A DNA stretch of 64,000 nt from Streptomyces fulvorobeus. Lineage in GTDB: Bacteria; Actinomycetota; Actinomycetes; Streptomycetales; Streptomycetaceae. The DNA lies in contig NZ_BLWC01000001.1 in NCBI RefSeq assembly GCF_013167895.1, forward strand, positions 496,001-560,000, written 5' to 3'. The notes below the pieces were generated by a model. It ran no database searches, was not told the DNA's origin, and saw only the letters and a list, made by a program, of their open reading frames with translations. This document shows positions 54,034-63,553 of the stretch, piece after piece. The number at the start of each line of letters is the position of its first letter. The first letter of the stretch is position 1. The position numbers and the translations under genes were made by a program.

Positions 54034-55398
54034 ATGACCGCCCGTCCGATTTCCGAGACCGTCGCCTCGCTGATGCCCCGCGCCCGGCGGGAGCTGTCCG
54101 AGCTGGTGGCGTTCCGGTCGGTGGCGGACCCCGCGCAGTTCCCGCGGAGTGAGTGCGAGGGGGCCGCCCGCTGGGTCGCCGACGCGCTGAGCGCCGAGGA
54201 CTTCCAGGACGTCGCCCTGCTCGACACGCCTGACGGTTCCCAGTCCGTCTACGGTTTCCTGCCCGGCCCCGCAGGTGCTCCGACCGTCCTGCTCTACGCG
54301 CACTACGACGTTCAGCCGCCGCTCGACGAGTCCGCGTGGCTCTCCCCGCCGTTCGAGCTGACCGAGCGCGACGGCAGGTGGTTCGGGCGCGGCGCCGCCG
54401 ACTGCAAGGGCGGCTTCATCATGCACCTGCTCGCGCTGCGCGCCCTCAAGGCGCACGGCGGCGTCCCGGTCTCGGTCAAGGTGATCGTCGAGGGCTCGGA
54501 GGAGCAGGGCACCGGCGGTCTGGAGCGGTACGCGGAGGCGCACCCCGAGCTGCTCGGCGCCGACACGATCGTCATCGGTGACACCGGCAACTTCCGGGTC
54601 GGTGTTCCCACGGTCACCTCGACGCTGCGCGGGATGACGATGCTCCGGGTGCGGCTGGACACCCTGGAAGGGAATCTGCACTCGGGCCAGTTCGGCGGCG
54701 CGGCTCCCGACGCCCTGGCCGCGATGATCGAGCTGCTGGCTTCGCTGCGCGCCCCGGACGGCACCACCACGGTCGACGGTCTGACCACCGGCGCGCCGTG
54801 GGACGGCCTGCAGTACCCGGAGGCGGAGTTCCGCAAGGACGCGAAGGTGCTCGACGGTGTCGAGCTGATCGGTACGGGCACCGTCGCCGACCGCATCTGG
54901 GCACGGCCCGCCGTCACCGTCATCGGCATCGACTGCCCGCCCGTCGTGGGCGCCACCCCCTCGCTCCAGGCGAGCGCCAGGGCCCAGATCAGCCTGCGGG
55001 TTCCGCCGGGCCAGGATGCCGCCGAGGCGACGAAGCTGCTCACCGCGCATCTGGAGTCGCACGCCCCGTGGGGGGCGCGGGTCGCCGTGGAGCAGGTCGG
55101 CCAGGGACAGCCGTTCCGCGCCGACATCAGCAGCCCCGCGTACACCTCGATGGCGGACGCCATGCGGCTGGCGTACCCGGGTGAGGAGATGCAGTCCTCC
55201 GGCATGGGCGGCTCCATCCCGCTGTGCAACACCCTCGCGGGCCTCTATCCGGACGCGGAGATCCTGCTGATCGGCCTGAGCGAGCCCGAGGCCCAGATCC
55301 ACGCGGTGAACGAGAGCGTGTCGCCCGAGGAGCTGGAACGGCTCTCGGTCGCCGAGGCACTGTTCCTGCGGAACTACGCGGAGCTCAAGAAGGGCTGA
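54034..55398 (+). CDS. M20-family dipeptidase/metallopeptidase
   Basis: A 454-residue zinc peptidase of family M20. Metal ligands and catalytic residues are in order: His and Asp in LLYAHYDVQPPLDE, Asp in GRGAADCKGGFIMHL, the Glu pair in VIVEGSEEQGTGGLERY, Asp in IVIGDTGNFRVG, and the C-terminal His in AQIHAVNESV. The lid/dimerisation domain begins at TSTLRGMTMLRVRLDTLEGN. Close relatives are cytosolic dipeptidases. The start at 54034 has a GAGGAG site. It is single-gene and ends in a hairpin. Confidence 0.92.
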   Translation: MTARPISETVASLMPRARRELSELVAFRSVADPAQFPRSECEGAARWVADALSAEDFQDVALLDTPDGSQSVYGFLPGPAGAPTVLLYAHYDVQPPLDESAWLSPPFELTERDGRWFGRGAADCKGGFIMHLLALRALKAHGGVPVSVKVIVEGSEEQGTGGLERYAEAHPELLGADTIVIGDTGNFRVGVPTVTSTLRGMTMLRVRLDTLEGNLHSGQFGGAAPDALAAMIELLASLRAPDGTTTVDGLTTGAPWDGLQYPEAEFRKDAKVLDGVELIGTGTVADRIWARPAVTVIGIDCPPVVGATPSLQASARAQISLRVPPGQDAAEATKLLTAHLESHAPWGARVAVEQVGQGQPFRADISSPAYTSMADAMRLAYPGEEMQSSGMGGSIPLCNTLAGLYPDAEILLIGLSEPEAQIHAVNESVSPEELERLSVAEALFLRNYAELKKG

Positions 55399-55444
55399 GA
55401 GGGAGCAGGTCCGGTTCGAGACCGGTCTGTGCCGGGGCAGATCC

Positions 55445-55495
55445 TCGCCGAGAGCCCGACCACGGGGGCGCGGCCGCCGGTCAGGCTCTCGGCGA
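55445..55495 (+). terminator. Hairpin after the M20 peptidase gene
   Basis: A 12-bp perfect outer stem (55445-55456 with 55484-55495) plus an inner GACC/GGTC pairing, 46 bases after the stop. It insulates the metallo-beta-lactamase gene that follows. Confidence 0.75.
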
Positions 55496-55552
55496 AGTCG
55501 CCACGAGCAGAATCGCGTGCGGCTGCACCGCGCCCACGCCTACGTTCGCCCC

Positions 55553-56310
55553 ATGGATCTCGTCGAAGTACTCCCCAGCCTGCACATGTTCCGCTTCCGC
55601 ATCGGCCAGGCGTACCTCTGGCAGGACGGCACGGACCTCACGCTGATCGACGCCGGTGACATCGGGGCGGCGCCCGCCGTCGAGAACGCGGTACGCGGGC
55701 TCGGCCTCGACCCGGCGGGCATCAACCGGATCGTCATCACCCACGGCCACCGCGACCACTACGGCGCCGCTCAGGAGCTCGCCGACAGGTACGGCGCCGA
55801 CATCCTGGCGCACCGGCTCGACGCCCCATGATCCGGGGTGACGAGCCGGTGCCCGATCCCGTACTCCTGGACTGGGAGCGCCCGCTGCACGAGCACGGGC
55901 TGACCGTTCCCGCGGCTCCGCCCACCCGGGTCGACCACGAACTGGAGGACGGCGACGAGCTGCCGTTCGGCGGCGGGGCCCGGGTCGTCCACTCCCCCGG
56001 ACACACCCCCGGCTCGATCGGAATCCACCTGCCGCGCCACGAGGTGCTGTTCACCGGTGACTGCGTGGCCGCCGTGGACCGCGTGATCCTGGGGGTCATG
56101 AACATCGACCCCGCGCAGGCCGTGGCCTCGTTCGGGCGGCTGGCCGCGCTCGCGCCGTCCACCGCCTGCTTCGGTCACGGCGACCCGCTCACCACCGACG
56201 CGGCGGCGCTCCTGCGCGCAGCGGCCGAGCGGGCCCAGGAGGAGTCCGGGCCTGACCGCCCGGGCGGCGCGGCGCCCGTCAGCCCACCGGCACGCCCGCT
56301 TGCAGATTGA
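55553..56310 (+). pseudogene. Metallo-beta-lactamase-fold hydrolase, frameshifted
   Basis: A protein of about 252 residues if repaired. The first part (MDLVEVLPSLHMFRFRIGQA; TLIDAGDIG) contains the zinc motif IVITHGHRDHYGAAQEL; the second, in another frame from 55828, supplies ARVVHSPGHTPGSIGIHLP, LFTGDCVAA and the last histidine in ACFGHGDPL. As read, the first frame stops at 55831, three residues after the conserved block. Adding one C to the run 55824-55827 joins the halves as LDAPMIRGDEPVP. Substrate is unknown. Its end overlaps the convergent kinase/NUDIX gene by 32 bases. Confidence 0.85.
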
Positions 56311-57314
56311 GCACCGTCGAGCGCTCCCGGGCCCGCAGCGCCCACCGCAGCCGTTCGTGACGCAGAGGCGGCAGCAGTGACGCTGCCTCCTCCTCGGTGA
56401 CGAAACGCCAGCCGCGCAGCTCCGCGTCCGGCAGGACCAGCTTTCCGGCCGCCTCCTGGCTCAGCAGCCCACCGTCGAAGAGGAAGCGCAGTCCGCCGCA
56501 GCCGGGGGCCGGGGCGCCTCCCAGTCGACGAGCAGGAGTCGCGGCACGGTGGTCAGGTGCAGCCCCAGCTCCTCGGCGACCTCACGGATTCCGGCCTGCG
56601 CGGGCGCCTCGCCCGGTTCCACGACACCGCCGGGAAACTCCCAGCCCGGCTTGTACGTCGGGTCCACGAGCAGGACCCGGTCCTCCTCGTCGAAGAACAG
56701 GACCCCGGCGGCGACCGTCTCCGCGGTGGGCTCCGGGGTCTGGACGATCTCGCACACCCCGGCCGCCCCGCCGCGTACCGCTTCGGCTATCCGCTCGGCC
56801 GTCTCGTACGGGGTGAGGGCGCTGGTGTCGATCGTGTGGGCGTCGGCGGTGATCCAGCCGAGGGCCGCCCGATAGGGCTCGATGTGCTCCACGGCCCGTG
56901 CCTGTGCGCGCTCGCCGGAATCGAGGTCGTCGGCGGACGGCCCACGCCCGGCGATACGTGACCGCAGGATCGTTTCCTCTGGGGCGAGCAGCACATGGCA
57001 CACAGGAATGCGCCGGGCGGCCAGTCCCCGAAGATCTCGTCGCGGTACTCCTGCCGCAACAGGGTCATCGGCACCACCAGCACGCCCGGGAGCTCGGCGA
57101 GGAGCGCGGCGGCCGTGTCCACCACCAGCCGCCGCCAGATCGGCAGCTCCTGGAAGTCGGTCACCTCGGCGAGCTTCTTCTGCGGCAGCAGACGGGCCAG
57201 CGCCTCAGCGGTCAGCTCGGGGTCGTACACGCTGCTGTCCGGGAGCAGATCGATCAGTCCGTACGCGGCGCTCGTCTTGCCCGCGCCGAACGCCCCGTTG
57301 ATCCAGACGATCAC
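56279..57314 (-). pseudogene. P-loop kinase/NUDIX fusion protein, two frameshifts
   Basis: A protein of about 345 residues if repaired. From a GTG at 57314 it starts MIVWINGAFGAGKTSAAYGL, a Walker A kinase domain like small nucleoside or antibiotic kinases, then a C-terminal NUDIX domain with GWEFPGGVVEPGEAPAQAGI and REVAEELG. The kinase frame breaks near 57026-57029 (four C on the plus strand) and the NUDIX frame near 56504-56508 (five G). One added base at each restores EIFGGLAARRIPVCHVLLAP and RPPGCGGLRFLFDGG, ending at 56279. Both defects are of the same kind as others in this window. A joint phosphorylation and pyrophosphohydrolysis role is possible but unproven. Confidence 0.82.
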
Positions 57315-57534
57315 GGTACCCCCTCTTCCGTAGCCCTCTGTGGCTTGCCCGCAACACCCTGCCGGGGAAACCCCGTCAGGGCGACACCGCCGCGGTGGCC
57401 CGGCCGGCGGGTCCGTCGGAGGGCGTCCCGCCAGGGGAGCCCCGACGCCGGGGCCCGGAGGAAGCAGCCGTAACGAGAAGGGCCGGACGTCGTTGGAGCC
57501 TGCGTCGCGACAAGAACCACGAGGGAGCCGCGCC

Positions 57535-57711
57535 GTGCGCCGGACAGTGCTTGAGCAGTTTCCCGCAGGCGGACCGCGGGGCAGCCGGCCCGCGGAGGAG
57601 TTCGCCGAGGCCCGGCGCGGTGAGGGCATGGCGGCCGAGGTGGTGATGGACCTGGAGCAGGACGTCTTCCTGGTGGTCGTGCCGCAGCAGGCCGGCGACC
57701 GGGGCCGCTGA
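57535..57711 (+). CDS. Small Streptomyces protein of unknown function
   Basis: A 58-residue protein from GTG 57535 with a GAGGGAG ribosome site. The sequence has a basic opening (MRRTVLEQF), a Gly/Pro stretch, then EEFAEARRGEGMAAEVVMDL and a hydrophobic strand FLVVVPQQ. I do not know a function. The good ribosome site and codon bias favour it as real. Confidence 0.5.
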   Translation: MRRTVLEQFPAGGPRGSRPAEEFAEARRGEGMAAEVVMDLEQDVFLVVVPQQAGDRGR

Positions 57712-57787
57712 CCTGACGCCCGGCAGGCCACTGACAAGGGGGGGCCTGCCTGACGAACCGGGCCCTGGGGAAGACCGCGTGCGGCCG

Positions 57788-58762
57788 CTACCGCAGAGCC
57801 GCGGCCTGAGGTGTCGGCGCTCCCGCGCCCTTCTCCTGTGACGCCCACGCCGCGGCCGCCGCGCCCACCAGCCCCGCGTCGGTGCCCATGACCGCGGGCG
57901 CCACGGTGAGGTGGCGGACGAAGGAGAGCGTGGCGTAGTCGCGCAAGGAGCGCCGCAGCGGCTCGAAGAGGACCTCGCCCGCTCCGGCCACTCCCCCGCC
58001 GATCACCGCGATGTCGATCTCGGCCAGCGTCGCCGTGGCGGCGATCCCGGCGGCGAGCGCCTGCGCGGCCCTGGCGTATGAGGCGATGGCCATCGGGTCC
58101 CCGGCGCGGGCCGAGGCGGCGACGGCCGCGGCGGTGGAGTCGCCGTCCGGTCCGGGAATCCAGCCGGCGTCCAGGGCGCGGCGCGCGATGTTCGGCCCGC
58201 TGGCGATGCGCTCGACGCAGCCTCGCGCGCCGCACGGGCACACATCGCCGTCGAGGTCCACGCAGATGTGCCCGATGTGACCGGCGTTCCCCGTGGGGCC
58301 CGGATGCAGTTTCCCTCCCAGGACCAGACCACCGCCGACACCCGTGGAGACGACGAGGCAGAGCGCGTTGTCGTATCCCCGGGCGGCGCCGAGCCAGTGC
58401 TCGGCCGCCGTCATCGCGACCCCGTCACCGACCAGCACGACGGGCAGCCCGCCGGTCGCCGCGGCCACCCGGTCGACGAGGGGGAAGCCGCGCCAGGCCG
58501 GGACGTTGACCGGGCTGACCGTGCCGGCCGACGCGTCCACGGGGCCCGCGCTGCCGATCCCGACGGTCCGGGCCCGGCCCCAGGACGAGGACGCCCGCAG
58601 CTCGGCCAGGACGTCCGCGACGGCCCTCATCACCGCTTCGGCACCGTCACGGGCGGGTGTGGGCCGCTGCGCCCGTACGAGGAGAGCGCCTTCGCAGTCC
58701 ACCAAGGCGCCGGCGATCTTGGTGCCGCCGATGTCGAGCGCGGCGACGAGGTCGGTATCCAT
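57788..58762 (-). CDS. ROK-family sugar kinase (glucokinase-like)
   Basis: A 324-residue ROK kinase. The ATP phosphate loop is LDIGGTKIAGALVDCEG at the N-terminus, the sugar-binding region includes VLVGDGVAMTAAEHWLG, the second phosphate loop VVSTGVGGGLVLGGKL, and the zinc site HICVDLDGDVCPCGARGCVE. The catalytic Asp is in VGDGV, where glucokinases have NDAN; this hints at a different sugar such as N-acetylglucosamine, N-acetylmannosamine or fructose. Its upstream region is shared with a divergent LacI gene and contains a 12-bp palindrome, so it is likely under that repressor. Confidence 0.88.
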   Translation of the reverse strand: MDTDLVAALDIGGTKIAGALVDCEGALLVRAQRPTPARDGAEAVMRAVADVLAELRASSSWGRARTVGIGSAGPVDASAGTVSPVNVPAWRGFPLVDRVAAATGGLPVVLVGDGVAMTAAEHWLGAARGYDNALCLVVSTGVGGGLVLGGKLHPGPTGNAGHIGHICVDLDGDVCPCGARGCVERIASGPNIARRALDAGWIPGPDGDSTAAAVAASARAGDPMAIASYARAAQALAAGIAATATLAEIDIAVIGGGVAGAGEVLFEPLRRSLRDYATLSFVRHLTVAPAVMGTDAGLVGAAAAAWASQEKGAGAPTPQAAALR

Positions 58763-58838
58763 CGGTGTGGGATCTCCGGAGGGTGAGGTGGGCGGACCTG
58801 CGGGTTCAGCCCACAGTCTGCACGGTCTCCACTCAGCT

Positions 58839-58850
58839 GACAACGTTGTC
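58839..58850. promoter_or_regulatory. Palindromic LacI-type operator between ROK kinase and LacI genes
   Basis: GACAACGTTGTC is a perfect 12-bp palindrome with a central CG, the form bound by many LacI-family repressors, placed in the 187-base divergent region 77 bases from the kinase start. It probably represses both genes. Confidence 0.7.
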
Positions 58851-58949
58851 CAGGGCCTATGCTCGTCGCCACAGCCTCCGGCCGCTCCCCGGCACCGCCC
58901 GCGCGGGCCGCCGGACGGCGACCCGTACCCGAGGACAGGACAGCGCACC

Positions 58950-59978
58950 GTGGCCGAGACCGCCCGTCACCCCGCGAGCCGCTACGGCAACCGGCCGACC
59001 ATGAAAGACGTGGCAGCCCGCGCCGGAGTGGGCCTGAAGACGGTGTCCCGGGTGGTGAACAGCGAGGCCGGCGTCACGCCCGACACCGAACGCCGTGTCC
59101 AGGAGGCGATCGACGCCCTCGGCTTTCGCCGCAACGACAGCGCGCGCGTCCTGCGCAAGGGCCGTACCGCCTCCATCGGACTCGTCCTGGAGGATCTGGC
59201 CGACCCGTTCTACGGGCCGTTGAGCCGCGCGGTCGAGGAGGTCGCCCGCGCCCACGGCGCGCTCCTGATCAACGGTTCGAGCGCCGAGGACCCCGAGCGC
59301 GAGCAGGAGCTGGTACTGGCGCTCTGCGCCCGCCGGGTGGACGGCCTGATCGTGATCCCCGCGGGCGACGACCACCGCTATCTGGAGCCCGAGATAAAGG
59401 CGGGCATCGCCACCGTCTTCGTGGACCGCCCGGCCGGGCGCATCGACGCCGACATCGTCCTCTCCGACAGCTTCGGCGGCGCGCGCGAAGGCGTCGCCCA
59501 TCTGATCGCGCACGGCCACCGCAGGATCGGCTTCATCGGTGACCAGCCGCGCATCCACACGGCGACCGAGCGGCTGCGCGGCTACCACGCGGCGATGGCG
59601 GACGCCGGCATCACCGTCCGCGACGGCTGGGTCTCGCTCGGGACGACCGAACCCGCCAGGGTCCGGGCCGCGGCCGAGGCGATGCTCGCGGGACCGGAGC
59701 CGGTCACCGCTCTCTTCGCGGGGAACAACCGTGTGACGGTGACGGCGGTACGCGTTCTCGCCGGCCGCGAACGCCCCGTCGCGCTCGTGGGCTTCGACGA
59801 CATCGAACTGGCCGACCTGCTCGGCATCACCGTCATCTCCCAGGACGCGGCCGCCGTGGGCCGCACGGCGGCCGAGCACCTCTTCCGCCGTCTCGAAGGT
59901 GCCGACCACGCCCCGGCCCGCGTCGAACTGCCGACCACACTCGTGCCCCGCGGCTCCGGCGAACTCCGGCCTGTCTGA
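58950..59978 (+). CDS. LacI-family transcriptional regulator
   Basis: A 342-residue LacI/GalR regulator. The helix-turn-helix is TMKDVAARAGVGLKTVSRVV (about residues 17-36), followed by the hinge NDSARVLRKGRTASIGLVLE and an effector domain (DGLIVIPAGDDHRYL; VTALFAGNNRVTVTAVRVL; ALVGFDDIELADLLGITVIS). The GTG at 58950 is used; the ATG at residue 18 is too far inside the DNA-binding domain. It diverges from the ROK kinase and probably binds the palindrome between them, so the inducer is likely the sugar, or its phosphate, handled by that kinase. Confidence 0.92.
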   Translation: MAETARHPASRYGNRPTMKDVAARAGVGLKTVSRVVNSEAGVTPDTERRVQEAIDALGFRRNDSARVLRKGRTASIGLVLEDLADPFYGPLSRAVEEVARAHGALLINGSSAEDPEREQELVLALCARRVDGLIVIPAGDDHRYLEPEIKAGIATVFVDRPAGRIDADIVLSDSFGGAREGVAHLIAHGHRRIGFIGDQPRIHTATERLRGYHAAMADAGITVRDGWVSLGTTEPARVRAAAEAMLAGPEPVTALFAGNNRVTVTAVRVLAGRERPVALVGFDDIELADLLGITVISQDAAAVGRTAAEHLFRRLEGADHAPARVELPTTLVPRGSGELRPV

Positions 59979-60027
59979 CGGTACGCAGCCGCCCACCCCG
60001 TGCCGGGCGGGCGGCGGGCGAGGCTCC

Positions 60028-61326
60028 CTACGGAGCCGTGACCGTCAGGCCGCCCCGGCGGGGCGAGGAGAACGCGTCGAGGTCGGCACGGGTGAGGCCG
60101 GTGAGGCGGGCCACCTCGGCGATGTCGAGGGCCCCGCAGTCGATGCCGCGCAGCAGGTAGCCGCTGAGGGCCTTCGCCGTGGCGGGCTCGTCCATGACGT
60201 CACCGCCGGCCTTGGCCACGTAGGCGGCGAGGCGGGCGGCCGCTGGTTCCAGTCCCTCGCGGTAGAAGGCGTAGACGGCCGCGTAACGGGTCGGCAGGTG
60301 GCCCGGGTGCATGTCCCAGCCCTGGTAGTACGCGCGGGCCAGGGCGCGGCGGGTGAGGCCGTGGTGGAGGCGCCAGGCTTCGTGGACCTGGCGGGTGGGG
60401 CCGACCGGCAGCACGTTCGTGGAACCGTCGGAGACCCGCACGCCCGTGCCCGCGGCGGCGACCTGCATGACGGCCTTGGCGTGGTCGGCTGCCGGGTGGT
60501 CGCTCGCCTGGTACGCGGCGCTGACGCCGACGCAGGCGCTGTAGTCGAAGGTGCCGTAGTGCAGTCCGGTCGCGCGGCCCCGGGCGGCGTCGATCATGCG
60601 GGCGACGGCGGCGGTGCCGTCAGCGGCGACGATCGACTGGCTGGTCTCGATCTGGATCTCGAAGCCGAGCCGTCCGGCCGGGAGCCCGTGCGCGGCCTCG
60701 AAGGCTTCGAGCAGCTGGACGAAGGCGGTGACCTGCTCGGGGTACGTGACCTTCGGCAGCGTCAGGACGAGTCCGTCCGGGAGGCCGCCCGCCTGCATCA
60801 GCCCGGTGAGGAAGACGTCGGTCGTACGGATGCCGCGGTCGCGCACGCCGGCTTCCATGCACTTCATGCGGATGCCCATGTACGGGGCCGCGGTGCCGTC
60901 GCGGTACGCCTCGGAGATCAGCCGCGCGGCCCGGGCGGCCGCCTCGTCCTCCTCCGCGTCGGAGCGGGGGCCGTACCCGTCCTCGAAGTCGATGCGCAGG
61001 TCCTCGACCGGCTCCCGCTCCAGCTTGGCGCGTACGCGGTCGTGGACCGGACCCGCGAGATCGGCGGGGAGGCCGAGCACGCCCGCCAGGGCCGCGGCGT
61101 CGGGGGCGTGCTTGTCGAGTGCCTCCAGCGCCTGGTCGCCCCAGGACCGGACGGTGCCCGCGGTGAAGGCGTCCCCGGGGACGTACACGGTGTGGACGGG
61201 CTGGCGGGTACCGGGGTCCCCCGGGTAGCGGCGGGCGAGTTCCGCGTCCACCGATGTCAGGGAGGCACTGATGCTCTCGCTGACCTCACCGGCGAGGCTC
61301 GTCGCCACCTTCTCCTGCTGACCCAT
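60028..61326 (-). CDS. DUF6986-type HpcH/HpaI aldolase/citrate-lyase-like protein
   Basis: A 432-residue TIM-barrel protein. The core has the CitE/malate-synthase-like arrangement: [20 protein letters not shown] with the metal-binding acidic residues, [40 protein letters not shown], and [20 protein letters not shown]. It matches an actinobacterial group annotated as aldolase/DUF6986; a C-C lyase acting on acyl-CoA or a keto acid is plausible. The ATG at 61326 has a GGAGGG site. It lies downstream of etfA but after a hairpin, so it may be an independent transcript. Confidence 0.82.
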   Translation of the reverse strand: MGQQEKVATSLAGEVSESISASLTSVDAELARRYPGDPGTRQPVHTVYVPGDAFTAGTVRSWGDQALEALDKHAPDAAALAGVLGLPADLAGPVHDRVRAKLEREPVEDLRIDFEDGYGPRSDAEEDEAAARAARLISEAYRDGTAAPYMGIRMKCMEAGVRDRGIRTTDVFLTGLMQAGGLPDGLVLTLPKVTYPEQVTAFVQLLEAFEAAHGLPAGRLGFEIQIETSQSIVAADGTAAVARMIDAARGRATGLHYGTFDYSACVGVSAAYQASDHPAADHAKAVMQVAAAGTGVRVSDGSTNVLPVGPTRQVHEAWRLHHGLTRRALARAYYQGWDMHPGHLPTRYAAVYAFYREGLEPAAARLAAYVAKAGGDVMDEPATAKALSGYLLRGIDCGALDIAEVARLTGLTRADLDAFSSPRRGGLTVTAP

Positions 61327-61432
61327 TCCCACACCCTCCAAGCATTCACTGTTTCCGCTTCCCGGAATCAGTAATCCACATAGTGAAGTTAGTAGGCGGT
61401 CGTGACCTGCGTCAATGGTCGCCCGGAAGCGG

Positions 61433-61468
61433 CCGGGGCCGCGCGGTGAGATCACCACGCGGCCCCGG
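61433..61468 (-). terminator. Hairpin downstream of etfA
   Basis: An 11-bp stem (61433-61443 with 61458-61468) extended inward by five pairs after one mismatch lies 22 bases beyond the etfA stop. It is likely the end of the etfBA transcript. Confidence 0.72.
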
Positions 61469-61489
61469 GCCTTCGGAACTGCCCTTGTT

Positions 61490-62457
61490 TCAGTTTTTGC
61501 GGGTGTGTACTTCTTGGGTGAGTTGGGGCAGGACGGTGTGGAGGTCGCCGATGATGCCGTAGTCGGCGAGGTCGAAGATGGGGGCTTCGGGGTCTTTGTT
61601 GACGGCGATGATGGTTTTGGAGGTCTGCATGCCTGCGCGGTGCTGGATGGCGCCGGAGATGCCGGAGGCGATGTAGAGCTGGGGGAGACGGATTTGCCGG
61701 TCTGGCCGACCTGGTTGGTGTGGGGGTACCAGCCGGCGTCGACGGCGGCCCGGGAGGCTCCCACGGCTGCGCCGAGGGAGTCGGCGAGGGCTTCGATGAC
61801 GGCGAAGTTCTCCGCGCCGTTGACGCCGCGTCCCCCCGAGACGACGATCGCGGCTTCGGTCAGCTCGGGGCGTCCGGTGGACTGGCGGGGGGTGCGCGAG
61901 ACGATGCGGGTGCCGGTCGCGGCGGGGGTGAAGGTGACGGTGAGGGTTTCCACCGTGCCCGGGGCCGGGGCCGGCTGGACGGGGGCGGAGTTCGCCTTGA
62001 CCGTGATCACGGGGATGCCGTGGGTGATACGGGACTTGGTGGTGTAGGAGGCGGCGAACGCGGCCTGGGTCGCGACGGGGCCCAGGTCACCGGCTTCGAT
62101 GTCGATGGCGTCGGTGATGATCCCCGACCCGGTGCGCACCGCGAGGCGCGCGGCGATCTCCTTGCCCTCGGCCGAGGAGGGCACCAGCACCGCGGCCGGG
62201 GGCTGGGCCAGGGACTGGCAGGCGGCGTGCAGGGCATCGACCTTGGGCACCACCAGGTAGTCGGCGAACTCCGGGGCCTGCGCGGTCAGGACCCTGACCG
62301 CACCGTGCTCGGCCAGCACCCCCGCGGTCTCCGCCGCCCCCTCACCCAGCGCCACCGCCACCGGGTCACCCAGACGCCGGGCCAGCGTCAGCAGCTCAAG
62401 CGTGGGCTTACGGACAGCACCGCCGACATGATCGACGTAGACAACAACTTCAGCCAT
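61490..62457 (-). pseudogene. etfA: Electron transfer flavoprotein alpha subunit, frameshifted
   Basis: The alpha subunit of the electron transfer flavoprotein, about 322 residues if repaired; with EtfB it carries electrons from acyl-CoA dehydrogenases to the respiratory chain. The first ~258 residues are in the frame of 62457 ([57 protein letters not shown]). The FAD motif then breaks: adding one C (a G on the plus strand, run 61681-61685) gives [20 protein letters not shown] and the normal C-terminus, ending HTRKN at 61490. Loss of EtfA alone beside an intact EtfB is unlikely, so an assembly error is suspected. Confidence 0.88.
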
Positions 62458-62569
62458 GACAAAGATCTCCAGCCAAAAGAGAAGGGGAACAGACGGGGCA
62501 CACGGGGAAGACGGGGCCAACGACCCAGACGCCGGACAACCGGGACAGCCGGGGCGGCCGTTTGGGGGG

Positions 62570-63355
62570 TTAGATGAACTTCTGGGTGGCGAGGTATTCC
62601 GCGAGCTGCCTGCCGCCCTCACCCTCGTCCTTGACGACCGTGCCCGCCGTGCGGGCCGGCCGCTTGACCGCGGAGTCCACGGCCGTCCACGCACCCGCCA
62701 GACCCACCTCAGCGGCGTCCAGCTCCAGATCCCGAAGATCCAGCGAGTCCACGGGCTTCTTCTTCGCCGCCATGATCCCCTTGAACGAGGGGTAACGGGC
62801 CTCACCCGACTGGTCGGTCACCGAGACCACCGCCGGCAGCGACGCCTCCACCTCCTCCGAGGCACTGTCACCGTCACGCCGCCCCGACACCACACCGCCC
62901 TCCACCTTCACCCGCGAGAGCAACGTCACCTGCGGCACACCCAGACGCTCCGCCAGAACCGCCGGAAGCACCCCCATCGTCCCGTCCGTCGACGCCATCC
63001 CCGCGATCACCAGATCAAACCCCGCCCGCTCCACCACCCGCGCCAGCACCAGCGACGTCCCCATCACATCACTGCCGTGCAACGCCTCATCCTCCACATG
63101 CACCGCCTTGTCCGCACCCATCGACAACGCCTTGCGCAACGCATCCTTCGCATCCCCAGGCCCCACCGTCACCACCGTGACCTCACAACCCTCCACCCCA
63201 CCCGCAATCTGCAACGCCTGCTCCACCGCATACTCATCCAACTCCGACAACAGACCATCCACACCCTCACGGTCCACCGTCAGATCATCAGCAAACCCCC
63301 GATCACCCGACGCATCCGGCACAAACTTCACACACACAACAATCCTCAAACTCAC
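62570..63355 (-). CDS. etfB: Electron transfer flavoprotein beta subunit
   Basis: The beta subunit of the electron transfer flavoprotein, 261 residues, which binds AMP and pairs with EtfA. The sequence opens [20 protein letters not shown] and carries [32 protein letters not shown] and the EtfB signature [20 protein letters not shown] with KKKPVDS. The GTG at 63355 has an AGGAG site; upstream in-frame sequence is not needed. It precedes etfA by 112 bases. The first ~140 codons use unusually many G- and T-ending codons, including TTG for leucine, unlike neighbours. Confidence 0.93.
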   Translation of the reverse strand: MSLRIVVCVKFVPDASGDRGFADDLTVDREGVDGLLSELDEYAVEQALQIAGGVEGCEVTVVTVGPGDAKDALRKALSMGADKAVHVEDEALHGSDVMGTSLVLARVVERAGFDLVIAGMASTDGTMGVLPAVLAERLGVPQVTLLSRVKVEGGVVSGRRDGDSASEEVEASLPAVVSVTDQSGEARYPSFKGIMAAKKKPVDSLDLRDLELDAAEVGLAGAWTAVDSAVKRPARTAGTVVKDEGEGGRQLAEYLATQKFI

Positions 63356-63553
63356 GCCGACTCCTATTGCCTCGTCATTTCCGGGCTGCCTTGTCGCTCG
63401 CAGCATAGGCGCCTGGTGGGGCGGTTTCCGGTCGTGGCGACCGACGCTCCGACCCAAATATTACTAAGCAGTACACCGAGTGGCCGATACATAAGCAAGC
63501 GCTTGGACTGTGATCTGTCCGACGCCGCCGAGCCTTGTCGCGCCTGGGCGGGG

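Noticed and set aside
55828..56310. A separate hydrolase gene starting MIRGDEPV
   Set aside because: It carries the second half of the metallo-beta-lactamase metal site and joins the preceding frame after one added C.
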